Below are positions 34,160 to 45,994 of a stretch of 64,000 nt of DNA, piece after piece. The DNA comes from Pterobdella sp. o SKG-2022 (Eukaryota; Annelida; Clitellata; Hirudinida; Piscicolidae): positions 2,994,908-3,058,907 of the forward strand of contig OZ038324.1 in assembly GCA_964035795.1 (NCBI GenBank), read 5' to 3'. Position numbers and translations under genes: made by a program. Within the stretch, counting starts at the first letter, position 1. Each line of letters opens with the position of its first letter. The notes below the pieces were generated by a model. It was not told where the DNA came from. It made no database searches and worked only from the letters and a program-made list of their open reading frames with translations.

Positions 34160-35544
34160 CCCGTTTGTGCCCAAAATACTAATAAACGTAATTTTTTGTT
34201 GAAACTTCTGTTCCTACTTTAAAACAACCTCATAAAAACACAGAAAAAAACAGATTTTAATTTTGGCAAAAAATAAGAGTGATACAGGGTGATCTCATAT
34301 GAGATCAATGGGCACAAGTGTTAGCAAATGGGCTTTTAATCGCATAGCGTTAAAAAAAGTAGTTGTAAGAATTTAATTCACTTTAATTTGATTTTAAAAA
34401 CCAAAATATAAAAATATTTCAAATTTATATAATTATACGTAACTAAAATTTTTCAAAAAGTTCAAAAAAAATATTTTTTTTCAAATTATTAAGGATTTTT
34501 CACTGTTCTAATATTCAAATAACAGAAAACGAAATTTTCCATATAATAACCGAAAAACTCATTAAAAATTTTGAAAATGAAAATTTCATTTTTATTTATC
34601 ATTATGATATAAATAAAAATAAGCTATGCTCAAAGTAACCGTGAATTTGTCCAAAGTAATGTAATGAATTGCGGTATTTATAAAGCGCTTTTCCTTATAG
34701 ATCCAAAGCGCTTGCTACAAATTTAATGTAGCGAAGACACACTGTGGAACAGAAGCTAATTGTCGGCCCAAGCGGGATCGAACCCGGTAACTTTAGATAA
34801 TTAGTCTAATGCTCAACCATTGAGCTATAGGGGCCAACAATGTTCGTGCATGGCTTGTTTTGGCATCTACTTTGTTCATTTCTAGTTATTATAACATGTC
34901 CTTGAAGATTGAAACGGGCATCATTAAGAGCTTGTGGAGGCTTGAACAGTTGTACCTTTTGATTTGCCTAAATGCAGAGTTTTGAAGTAGGATCGGCTAA
35001 TTGCTCTTTTAAATGTGAGCATATCCGTTTTTGGGCTAATATTTACAAAAAGCTGTTTTTTCTCCATTCATTTGATTACTTTATTTATTTTTTGTAATAG
35101 TCACTTTTTTAAAATTAGAATTCCACCAATTATAATGTGTTTTGTGTAAAACGCCCATTTGCTAACACTTGTGAGCATTGATCTCATATGAGATCAGTTA
35201 CTTTTAATGTCTTTTATTCTGTTGGTTTTCATGCATCTCAAGTTTTAAAATTTTTTAATATTAATTGAAATAACTTGAAAATACTTCATTTTTTCCAACA
35301 TAGAAAAAAAATTATAATACTTTAATTAAATTTTTTTCGATAAACGCTTATAAAAGTGAACTTTGGGTAATTTCAAGCTTAAATATCACAAAATTAAATT
35401 GAAAATTCAAAAGAAATAAGCTTAATATGAAGATATAACATTAGTTAATGAAAAAATTAATTGGATTTGGATAAATATTAATCAATAATTAGTAAAACTT
35501 TTTGATGTGAGTGATCTCATATGAGTTCTATGGGCACAAACGGG
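34160..35544. mobile_element. piggyBac-like non-autonomous element, composite or nested
   Basis: A perfect 13-bp terminal inverted repeat, CCCGTTTGTGCCC, lies at 34160-34172 and inversely at 35532-35544, each directly flanked by TTAA (34156-34159 and 35545-35548), the target site of piggyBac transposons. Inside, a second inverted repeat of 44 bp (34290-34333 and 35153-35196, 42 of 44 identical) carries the palindrome TGATCTCATATGAGATCA and a variant terminus ATGGGCACAAGTGTTAG. The right terminus also carries TGATCTCATATGAG. There is no transposase open frame. A SINE has inserted at 34657-34837. Either it is one 1.39-kb element or two short elements flank an unrelated middle. Confidence 0.8.
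34657..34837 (-). mobile_element. tRNA-derived SINE, copy C
   Basis: Full-length minus-strand copy: tRNA-like head closing at 34837, B box GGTTCGATCCC, body with GCTACATTAAATTTGTAGC and AAGCGCTTTATAAATACC, and a CATTACATTA tail. It lies within the piggyBac-like element and is therefore younger than it. Confidence 0.92.
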
Positions 35545-35874
35545 TTAATGTTTCCTTTAATATTTTAAAAAACAATAAAAATTATGAACAAAAAACTAAA
35601 ATTAGTATGCTTTTTTTCAACTATAGTATTTGATATATATATAACAAAAAAGATCGTAACAGCCGAACAAAGGAAAAATTGCAAGCTTTTTTGTTCACCG
35701 CAAGTTTCAATACGTAAGCTATATTACCGCAAGCACGACACTCCTGAATGAGCCATGTTCTCGACGTTTAATATGAACTTCTTTTCTATATAACAGAAAA
35801 TTTTATATAGCTATCATTTTATGAAGTATATCATCCAACTAAAAAGATTTTTAATTTATTTTGTGATTTTTTTT

Positions 35875-36026
35875 CAACCAATAAAATATGTTTTTGTGAG
35901 GTTGTCGCTTGTGTGTTTTGATCTTGCTGCGCTATATTAACACAAAGCTCTTGTACGGCGTAAAGCCCATTAGAAGAGTCCTTACACACATCTCGACAAA
36001 CTCACAAAAAAATATTTGATTGGTTG
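35875..36026. repeat. Fold-back element with 32-bp arms
   Basis: Arms 35875-35906 (CAACCAATAAAATATG to GAGGTTGTC) and 35995-36026 are inverted copies with about 28 of 32 bases matching. The left arm overlaps copy 2 of the 37-bp motif (35900-35936, inverse of 32595-32631). Confidence 0.7.
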
Positions 36027-36157
36027 ATAAAAATCAAAATATTTTCTTAAGAAAATTAACTTTTGCAACAAAAAACATTTAAAAAAATTTAAATACATTT
36101 ATTGAAAATCTAAACCTGTAATTTTCGGTGTTTTAGCTTTATCATGAAACGTTAGCG

Positions 36158-36337
36158 AATGTAATGTAATGCCGTATTTATAAAGCGCTTCTCCTTATAG
36201 ATCAAACCGCTTGCTACAAATTTAATGTAGCAAAAACACACTGTGGAACAGGTGCTAATTGTCGGCCCACGCGGGATCGAACCCGGTAACTTTAAATAAT
36301 TAGTCTAATGTTCAACCATTGAGCTATAGGGGCCGAC
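36158..36337 (-). mobile_element. tRNA-derived SINE, copy D
   Basis: Full-length minus-strand copy with a TGTAATGTAATG tail, the standard body and a tRNA-like head ending at the GGCCCC start on the minus strand. Same orientation as copy C, 1.3 kb away. Confidence 0.92.
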
Positions 36338-36529
36338 AAAATTAAATCATAACTATTGTGCTAAAAAAAATTGAATTATTTTCAATTATTCGAAAATTTT
36401 TATCCATTATTCAATGGTTTTTCAGTTTTCTTGTTGTTAGTGAACAATTTTCAAAATTTTCAGATCTTAGCTAATAATTTTTTTGTTATGTGTTTACAGA
36501 CAAGCACTTTACGCTTACTATAAAAAGCG

Positions 36530-39500
36530 TTAGCTTCCGGCCTGTTCGGTTGTTTATGGAATTTTGATTTTAATAACTCTTTTTGTTGCTCATGATACGG
36601 CCAGTTTTACCTAAATTAATTGATTTAATGTTTTTCAATAAAGTTTTACTCAAGAATTATTTAGAAATTAGAATTTCTAAATTTAGAACTTAGATTCGAA
36701 TTCATCTTAGTCAACACGTGTAGATTTTAAGTTATCGCCTATAAAATTTATAATAACCAGCTTTAAAATAAGTTTAATAATGGATAATTTACAGGTATTA
36801 CGCTAATTTTTTTTTTTTATATTTAAGAAAATGAGTTACTCAAAGATTTTTTACTAAGCTTAAATAATAATCACGATGTCCCTTCTCGCATAGTGAGAAG
36901 AAGAATTTTTCATTTAAAAATATGGAAAACGTACCTAGAAGAGACTTCTAGGCCTAACAAAAATTCTTTTAAAATCCCTCACCAACCCGTTATTGCCAAG
37001 CTTGGAGAGTACAGGCAAACAACTCAAAACATGACCACAAAAACAAACCATCAATCCCCAGTCTTGAAAATTTTCGATAATGAAACCTACAATTGTAGGT
37101 AATCAAGAACTGACGCCAGAGTAACAGAGTTAGAAAAATCACTTGAAGAAATAAACTGGTCGATAATGGGCTTTAGCGAAATACGAAGAGCAGGTCAAGG
37201 AAGTATATCATTACCTTCGGGAAATGACTTATACTATTCAAGTAATTCTACAAAGAAACATGGAGTAGGTTTTATGGTTAAAAAGAGCTTAGTTGAAAAG
37301 GTTACAGGTTTTAGAGGTATCTCAGATCGAATCGCCGAACTTACAGTAAAAATCAACAAAATGACTCGAATAAAACTAAGACAGGTTTATATGCCTACTT
37401 GTAGTAATTTTAACTAAGAAGGAGAAATAATATACGAAAATGTAAATAACTTATTACAAGAAAAAAGTGCACCAATAATCATCGTCATGGGGGATTTTAA
37501 CGCAAAAATCGGCATAGAAGAGTCAAACGAGCAGTGTACAGGCAACTATGGAAGCGGTTTGAGAAATACAAGAGGAAAAATGCTCATCAATTTCGCGCAG
37601 TGTAACTCATTAAAAATAATAAACACGCTGTACAAAAAACAAACTAAACGCAGATGGACTTGGGTCTCACCTAACGGCGAAACTAAAAACGAAATTGACT
37701 ACATACTATCAAATAAACCATCATTATTTACTAATGCTCCAGTAATAAAGCAATTCAACACAGGAAGTGACCATAGATTATTAAGAGCAAAATTACCAAT
37801 AAACGTCAAGCTGGAACATTTACAAATGGAAAGACGCAACAAACGACCATATCTCCAAAACTTAAGCGCACAAAAACAAGAATTCGAAATACAACTGAAA
37901 AACAAATTCAAGAGTCTTAATTTAAACGACCCTATAGACATCTTAGAAGCAAAAATAACAGAATCAATAAACATAGCGGCAGTCAAAGTTACAGGAATAA
38001 ATAAAAAAGAAATGATCGACAAGCTATCACTAGCAACAAAGTTCTTACTGAATAAACGAAAAGGTTGGGCATGGCGATCGCAAAAATCGAATACGCAGAA
38101 CTATGCAAAATTACGCGTCAAGCAGTACAAAATGACATAGACGTTTTTAATGAGAAACAACTACTGCATACCATTGAAAAACGAAAAAACATCAAGACGC
38201 AGTTAAAAAGATTGACATAGGGAAAAAGAAATTAATTTGCATCAAAGAGGAAAATGGTTCTCTATCTTACGACAAGTTCCAAGCATACTTAAATCCGAAG
38301 TACAACGAGCAATCCAGAAGCTAAAAATCAGGAGCTCACCAGAAGAAGACATGGTAAAAAACGCTGCTTTAAAGTTGGGTGGAGATACAATCGTTGAAAC
38401 ACTTACCGAGCTGTATAACAAATTCTTAGAAGAAGAAAAAGTGGTAAGTTCATGGATGAAGGCGATAGTAGTGCTGATTCACAAAGGAGGAGATACCACC
38501 GAGGTTTCGAACTATCGACCGACAAGCTTATTATCCTCTTTGTACAATGTTTTCTCCAACGTCATCTTTCAACGTTTAGACTCACAAATAAGCCAACCGC
38601 GGGAACAAGCAGGATTTAGAAAAGGATATTCGACATTTGATCACCTTCACGTCGTGAATCAACTACAAGAAAAAACCCACGAATACCAGCTTCTGCTATA
38701 CATGGCTTTTGTTGACTACAAAAAAAGCGTTTGATAACATAGAGCTTCAACCTTTACTAAACAGTCTCAGTTCCCAAGGCACTAATAAAACATATATAAA
38801 AATTATAAAACATCTCTACAATAATGCAAAATCTGTTGTCAAAACCGAAATAGACAGTAAATGCTTTAGACATAGAAGATGGATACGGCAAGGCGATACT
38901 ATTTTTCCCATTCTGTTCAACATAGCTTTAAATAATGGAGTGATTAATAAAATAGAATGGGGTGATAGAGGAATTAAAATTTACGGTGAATATCTTTTCC
39001 ATCTACTGTATGCAGACGATCTTATTCTCTCATTCCTTAACGAACTCTATGCTAGAAGACATCAGTGAAAAAAGCAATAAAATAGGTCTAACTATTAACA
39101 CAGACAAAACATAAATAATGCGCAATGAATTCACTGAAAATATAAATAAAAATTAACAACAAAGAAATTGAAAATACCAAAAATTAGTTATACCCAAGCC
39201 AAACAATAACAAACAACCAAGACCAAACAATAGAATTATATAAAAGACTAGGTTTAGACTGGTCAGCTTTTGGTTGTTTCAAAAATAACCTGATAAATAA
39301 AAAGGTTAAACCAGAAACAAAGAAAAGGATTTTTGAAGAAATCATTCTACCTACTACGACCTACGGTTGCCAGACATGGTCGTTGAGTGACACCAAACTA
39401 GAAGCACTCTGCGTATCTCAGAAAAAATGGAGCGAGCATTTTTAAGAATAACATTACTTGATAAAAAACCTAATTACTGGATTCGAACTAAGACAAATAT

Positions 39501-39768
39501 TCGCGACATTAAAGATACTGTCAAAGATAACCTACACCAGTGGGCGGGGCATTTGGCAAGATTCACGGATAACCGCTGGACACTCAGAGTGACTCATTGG
39601 TATCCACGTGGAAACAAAAGAAGAGCCAGACCAAAAAAAAGATGGGTTGATTCTTTGAAAAAATACTATGGAATCAACTGGATGGCTGTGGCAAATGACA
39701 GGAAGCAGTGGAAGATGTCAAAAGAGGGGTTCCTCTAACAGGAGTGAGGTGACATCAGTCACCAGCTC

Positions 39769-39807
<39 letters not shown>

Positions 39808-39823
39808 GAATAATAATAATAAG
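36530..39823 (+). mobile_element. RTE-like LINE, near full length, with AAT tail
   Basis: A 5' leader (36530-36830) precedes a short N-terminal segment (MSYSKIF, then after a frame shift NNNHDVPSRIVRRRIFHL). The APE endonuclease follows: MGFSEIRRAGQGS, then VMGDFNAKIG, then RRWTWVSPNGETKNEIDYIL and SDHRLLRAKLP. The reverse transcriptase has VLIHKGGDTTEVSNYRPTSL, QAGFRKGYSTFDH, FVDYKKAF (frame break at 38730) and LLYADDLILS (YADD box, about 39010). The C terminus has KRRARPKKRWVDSLKKYYGI. An AAT tail occupies 39768-39823. Several single-base frameshifts are present but long frames survive, so it is fairly young. The leader is shared with the LINE at 60070-63606. Confidence 0.92.
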
Positions 39824-39975
39824 CATAATTTTTTTTCGCTGACCCGTAGGATTGAAGCATAAAGGACTAACCACAGAATTTATGAAAAAAACTACACTAA
39901 CATTTATTTAAGACCCTAACAAAAAAAAGTCCATAAAACATGAAAACATTATAACACGCTGTAAATACTATTTAG

Positions 39976-40137
39976 TTTGACAAACCCTGTGATTGGTCCT
40001 TTCTGTTTCAATTCTAGTGGTCAGTGAAACAACCTTATGGTTTCCATAGTAGACATGAACTTCCACTCTGTCTACAGTTTGTTTCACTGACCCATTGGAT
40101 ACAAGCAAAAAAAGACTAATCATGAGGGTTTGTCAAA
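39976..40137. repeat. Fold-back element with arms of about 57 bp
   Basis: The left arm 39976-40032 (TTTGACAAACCCTGTGATTGG to GGTCAGTGAAACAA) and right arm 40079-40137 are imperfect inverted copies around a 46-bp loop. A further single arm in the right-arm orientation lies at about 39833-39880 (CGCTGACCCGTAGGATTGAAG), directly after the LINE tail. Confidence 0.7.
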
Positions 40138-40344
40138 AATTTTTAAAAGATCCAGTATTTACAGTTTGGAAGTTCAAGGTAAGATTGAAATGCATACTTA
40201 GCTTTTTTCAACAACGAATAGGATTGAAGCAGGTTTTCATAGGCTTTGTTCGGATTTCTTCATGTAGTCTTTGGTCATTTTTATTTTATTTTTTGCTATT
40301 TCTTCCGCTAAAACAGTCTTTTTTAGACTTTTCATTATCTTGTG

Positions 40345-40515
40345 GTTCGTATAGCGTTCAATATGCTGACGAAACTCAATTATATGGGCATTACTCATAT
40401 GATGCATCAATGGACTTGCAAGAAAGAATGTCAAAGTATATTGATGAAATTGCAGCTTAGATGAAAGCCAACCAAATGAAACTCAACAGTTCAAAAACTG
40501 AAGTCATTTGATTCT
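40345..40515 (+). mobile_element. LINE reverse transcriptase fragment (YADE box)
   Basis: The translation SYSVQYADETQLYGHYSYDA, then LQERMSKYIDEIAA and MKANQMKLNSSKTEV, matches the catalytic region of CR1/R1-type reverse transcriptases (QYADDTQLY, then WM..N.LKLN..KTE). Here YADD has become YADE, and a stop follows. Confidence 0.75.
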
Positions 40516-41214
40516 CAACATTTCAAGATTGACTTTAAAATTTTATTTTGAAAAAAATAATTTCATGACAAAGAACTATCATAAAATGAATTTAATTCCT
40601 TTTTTTGTTCAGCCTCAGTTTTTCTATCTAACATTCTTCATCATAGTTACTTCACAGACTTGAAAATACTTCTGTATAAAAAAAGTATTATTTCTCACAA
40701 TTTTGTTACATAATTGTAGTTTTATGGGCTGATGTCGAATAAACATTTGGAATTTACTGATGAAACTATAATAATGAGTCTCAAATCAAAACTCCTGTCT
40801 CACCTTTGTAAATTTCTTTTCACGTGCCAAACTTTTTGAAAAAAATGTTGAAACATCATTAAATCATTTCGATTTGAAACAATAGGCTATGGATAGTTGA
40901 TTAAAAAATGATACTCAAATAGACAATGTATTAAAAAATTGAAATATATTAAAAAGATTTGAATTTTTATCTATAAAATAAAAAATTTATTATGAAATTA
41001 AAAGATTTTTGTGGAATGAAGCAACAAAACAAAAAGCAATGTAAAGGAAAAACATCGAATGAAAAATATTTCAAAAAGAGCAATGATTAAAAGATAATGA
41101 GCTTAGAGAAATAAAAAAATATGGAAGTAACAGTAATAACGAAGAACCTGGGGGAAAGGATCTTTTTCCTAGTCTAAATCCCGGTCTCATAATTTGTTCT
41201 GTTACAACATTTAA

Positions 41215-41590
<376 letters not shown>

Positions 41591-41938
41591 AAATATTATC
41601 ACATGACGCAACAGTAGTTACTTTCCAGAGGCTCTCTACGTCTCATAGCTTGCGCTAATTTAAGTTTTAAAATTAATGTTATTTTTTCAGCTGATTATTT
41701 TTTATATTTATCACCTTCAAATATTTTTTTTCTATCTCAAAAATTATCAAGTTGCATTTATTATCCTTAATAAATATTTGGAGTAGAAATGTTAATACTT
41801 TTGACGATATTTTTATGTTTTTAAGACTTCATGCATTGATTATTTAATAGTTCAACTTCACATTTTCATTATATAAGATATTTTTTCTCAATGAAATATT
41901 TTAATTCATCGAGCCAAACATAAATATTCAAATAAAAA

Positions 41939-42093
41939 CACTTTTCGGAGTTTATTTTATTTCACGAAGCTTTTCTTAAGATGAGCTTACATTATCGAGT
42001 GGAGGTACATGAATTATATATTTGTACCTTCCCTTGATAATATAAGCTCATCTTACAAAAAGCTTCGTGGAATAAAATAAACTCATAAAAGTG
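41939..42093. repeat. Fold-back element with 71-bp arms
   Basis: Arms 41939-42009 and 42023-42093 are inverted copies (about 61 of 71 identical) around a 13-nt loop. The arms contain CACGAAGCTTTTCTTAAG and CATTATCGAGTG. The same module occurs in the fold-back at 51474-51705, so they belong to one family. Confidence 0.85.
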
Positions 42094-42359
42094 ATATCAA
42101 TGAAATATTTGAAAAAGAAACGATAGAACTATTCAATAGAGGATGGAAATAGAGAATTAATAGTAGACTAAGAATATAAATAAAAGTAAACTAACTTGTC
42201 AACGTAACTTTATTTTTGTTAGCTGTAGTGGTAAATTTCATTGGTTGGTTCAGAATTCTTAAAATAAAACTATTTTATGTTGTTATTATTATTTAAAAAA
42301 TTTCATTTTGAATCGAAGTATAGTTGAAAAAAAAAATAAAGTCAACTCTTGATCTGCTT

Positions 42360-44960
42360 CTTCTACATCTTTTTGTCAGCTGCCAGCATTCTTAGTTTTG
42401 CTTAATGGGATTTACATACTTTTAAGGTCCATTCTCAGCACTGAGGCTAAGGTGGCTTTCAGCCTTCCTTTAGTGGGTGTGAATGGTGCGTCAAAATGCT
42501 TGCTCATGGCTTTTTGGTCGTGTGTGCAAGAATCAAGTCTTGAGATATGGCTGAGTAAAGTTAGTTTTCTGAGTCTTATATTCTTGCTCAACTCATGTAG
42601 CTTTGTTGCAAGATAAAGATCTTTGTTGTTTGTTTTTAGGCCAAAATACACTGATGAATCTACGGAGAAGACGCCATGAAATGAGTTGAGTCGATCTTTA
42701 GTGGTTTTTGTCAAGGCCCACGTGCCACAGTTATAGACGAGTATTGGCGTGATGTATGCGTCAAACATTCTCAATTTTTTCTGTTTGCTAATTTCATTTT
42801 TTTTCCAAAGTTTCCCTATTTATATATTGCAATTGGATTCAGCGCTTTTCTATTGGTTGTTTTCATAACCATTGCAGGTGTGTACCGAGTATTTTTTGCT
42901 ATTGTGGCTAGGTTTGTGGGACTGATTATTATTATTTCCTTCGTATTGGTATTGACTTTATGGTTGAAAATTTGCGTGGTGTTGGTTATTGACGTTAGGT
43001 CTTGTACTTTCTCTGTTACGAAGTCAATCTTGTCGGCATCTATAATTTCTATGTTGGCCATGTTGGTGGGAAGTTTTGAATCAGACTTAGACTGTCCCCT
43101 TAAGAAGCTTCTATTGTTCTATTGAAAAGAGCCGTTTTCATTTTTATTGTTAGAGAAAAATTTGGTAGAAGCTATATTATTAATGTTTTGTCATCTGCAG
43201 GTAAAAACTTCTTACATATGTCGACCAGGATTGGTCTATAGATGGTATCGAAGGCAGGTGATATATCTATGCCTGTTACCGTAAGGTTTTTCTTTGTTTT
43301 GTATACGGTCGCCATGTTGAAAGGGTAAGTCCATATGATGTCCATCGTTGAACCACCTTTTATGAACGCCAATTATCTAGGGCCAATTAACTCTTTTGCT
43401 GATTTGCGTATTCTTTTGAGAGGGATATTGGATAGAATTTTTCTCAATTTGGACACTATGCAGATAGGCCTGATATTTTCTAATTTTGGTGTTTTATTTG
43501 GTTTAGCTATGGGTAAAAGTATGGTTGAGTTGACGCCGATATCTTTACCCAGTGTGATGGCACAATTGAACTCTTCTACTATGGTTATTGATGCATTCTA
43601 TATGAATATTCAAAAAGTTCTGCGGTGAAGCCATCTTTATCTTGATACTTTTTATGTTTTAAATTTTCTTAAAGATTTTTCAATCTCTTGATTGGTTATA
43701 CATTTTTGAAAGGTTGGTGTAGGGTTTAATAGTATTAGTTGGACAGAATTTTTGTTCAAAGTAGTTTCTCACATCTTTCACCTCAGCTATAGCTTCGTAG
43801 GTTTTATCAGATTGAGAGATTTTACTGCTTGAAAGATTTTCATGTCATCTGGAGAGTTTTCAAGTGTCATTAATTGAATGTCCAGCCAATTTTCATAGTG
43901 TTTTTTTTATTTTTCAATTTTTTTATATTTTGTTTTCTGAGTTTTTTTAGGTTTTCATATTTGGTAGTGTTTTTCATCTGGGATCTCATTTTCAGCTATA
44001 TCAGTTTTTGATTGGAAGATAATTTTTTTAGTTCAAGATGGCTGCTTCATGACATCTTTTAAAATGTGCTTTGGCTGGGAAGGCGGTTTTGGCAATTTTA
44101 TTGAATAAATTTAGCATATTATGAGAATTGGGATAACCAAGGTGGGTTGAGAATGGTGTGTTTTGTCTTGCATTTAAGTGTTTTTTTTCATTATGACATG
44201 TGATATAGTCTTTTTTTTCGCCGGTTCCTATAGCTCAGCCGTAGAGCATAAGACTAATTATCTAAAATTACCGGGTTCGATCCCGTGTGGGCCGAAAATT
44301 AGCACCTGTTTCACAGTGGGTTTTAGTTACATTAAATTTGTAGCAAGCATTTCGATCTACAAAGAAAAAGCGATTTATGAATACCGCATCACATTAAATT
44401 CTATAGGATTTAGTAGTTATGATGGGGTTTTAACAGGTCTTTAGTCTGAGTGTATTTCCATGTCATTGAAGGATCTTGCAGATAGTAATCTCCATTTGTG
44501 TTTGATAGGAATTTTAATGTAGTCTATTCTGTTAAAAATGGGGGTTAGCTTATTATCTATAAATTTGTTCTTCATCGGGTTGTGGTATGTTTGGCCTTCT
44601 GTTTGAAGCATGTGTTTGTAGCAAAAGGTTATTATCTAATAAAAAGTTGTTGAGAAAGGTGCCATCAATGTTTTGTCTCACCCTCCCTTAACTCCCTTTT
44701 GATTTTTTTGTATTTCCTAATTTAGAGTTAACATTTCCAAGTACAATTGTTTGGTTTCATGATTATAATTGTGTTAGAGTTTTGTATTTGGTGAGTTTCT
44801 CCGATTTTTGTTTCTTCTAGAAAATGAAAATCGACTTACTACTTTTCAAAATCTCGAAACAGTGACTCTTTTTCGTGGCAGATTATTATCCGAGCAAATT
44901 GTATTGTGATTTTGTCATTGTATTTTCTTTTGCTGTGTTTGGTAGCAGCATCAACAAAAT
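42360..44960 (-). mobile_element. Decayed LINE interrupted by a SINE
   Basis: Reading the minus strand from about 44960: broken endonuclease blocks (FATNTCFKQKAKHTTTR, then NGDYYLQDPSMTWK), then a reverse transcriptase start (YQDKDGFTAELFEYS), AFIKGGSTMDIIWTYPFN and GIDISPAFDTIYRPILVDI. The C-terminal part MRMFDAYITPILVYNCGTWA and NKDLYLATKLHEL ends near 42400. The region between (about 42790-43165) does not read as the expected catalytic domain. SINE copy E (44219-44399) lies inside it. Confidence 0.75.
44219..44399 (+). mobile_element. tRNA-derived SINE, copy E
   Basis: Plus-strand copy with a head of GGTTCCTATAGCTCAGCCG and GGTTCGATCCCGTGTGGGCC, a body with CACCTGTTTCACAGTG and ATTAAATTTGTAGCAAGC, and a CGCATCACATTAAAT tail. 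It is more diverged than copies A, C and D and is inserted in the decayed LINE. Confidence 0.88.
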
Positions 44961-45990
44961 CAGCATTACTTTGATTTTTCTTAGATACTCTGTTAAGAAA
45001 CTTCACCACAATTTCAGAAAAATTCAGAATTATTAACTCCTAGTTTTGACGGAATTGGAAAAACTATTCAATAGAGAATAAAAATTTAAAAAGTAGTATA
45101 AGAAAGAATATAAATAATAATAAACTAACGTCGACAACCAGGTTCATTTGCGGCAACTGTAGTGGTAAATTTTCATTAGTTAGTTTAGAATTCTTATAAC
45201 AATTTAAAAACATCTATAAAAAACTAATTGCATAAATTATCTTTTAGCCATAAAAAAACGCAATAAAATTTTGAGATAAGAGCAGACTGGACTCCGAAAG
45301 GGAAAAGATGAGTAGAACAGATGTAATTTTAATTAAATTAAGCTACAATTCAAAACGCTATTTTTAGTCTTAAACAAATTTAAAGGTATCTTTTCGAGAA
45401 AAGTTTTCTCAAGTTGGAGTTTTTATGAAAGTTTTTGAACACTAATATTTTTCATTATGAGGTACGAAGCTTTTCGCTAAAAGTGTAACATTGTTTCGGA
45501 TGGAGAAAATCATTGAATAAAGCGTTTGTTGACCAAACAAGAGTGAGTATAAAAACCCGAATGAAGCAGAAAGGTCTGATGTTGAATCCAAAAAGGCTGA
45601 CTCAGAAATATCGGGGATTAGCAAACATGCTCGCTATTGTAGCCATTAAAAAATTAACTGGGAGACTTCTGAGGTTTTAGAAATTGAAAAAGAAAAAAAC
45701 AAGTTTTCACTACAAAAAATCTCTTGGTGAGGGAGCCTTGAAATAAAAAAGCACAATTCTGTTTTCAATGGCTATAATGACCCACAACTCGTAGTTAATA
45801 CTAATGCCTGGGATCCAATATTAAAGAATTTGAAAAAAATTGAACGGGGCAATGACCGAAGGGGGACATAGAGATTAATTTCTCTTGATAAAAAGTGACA
45901 TCGTTTAGAAAATTATTTTTCTTTGAAGTACTCTTGAACAATTAATTATGTGAAATAATAGCATTGAAATTAAAATATTTTTTTATATTA
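44961..45990. other. AT-rich stretch without recognised genes
   Basis: No gene. A short match to the fold-back module (TACGAAGCTTTTCGCTAAAA) is at about 45464-45483. Confidence 0.45.
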
Positions 45991-45994
45991 ATCT

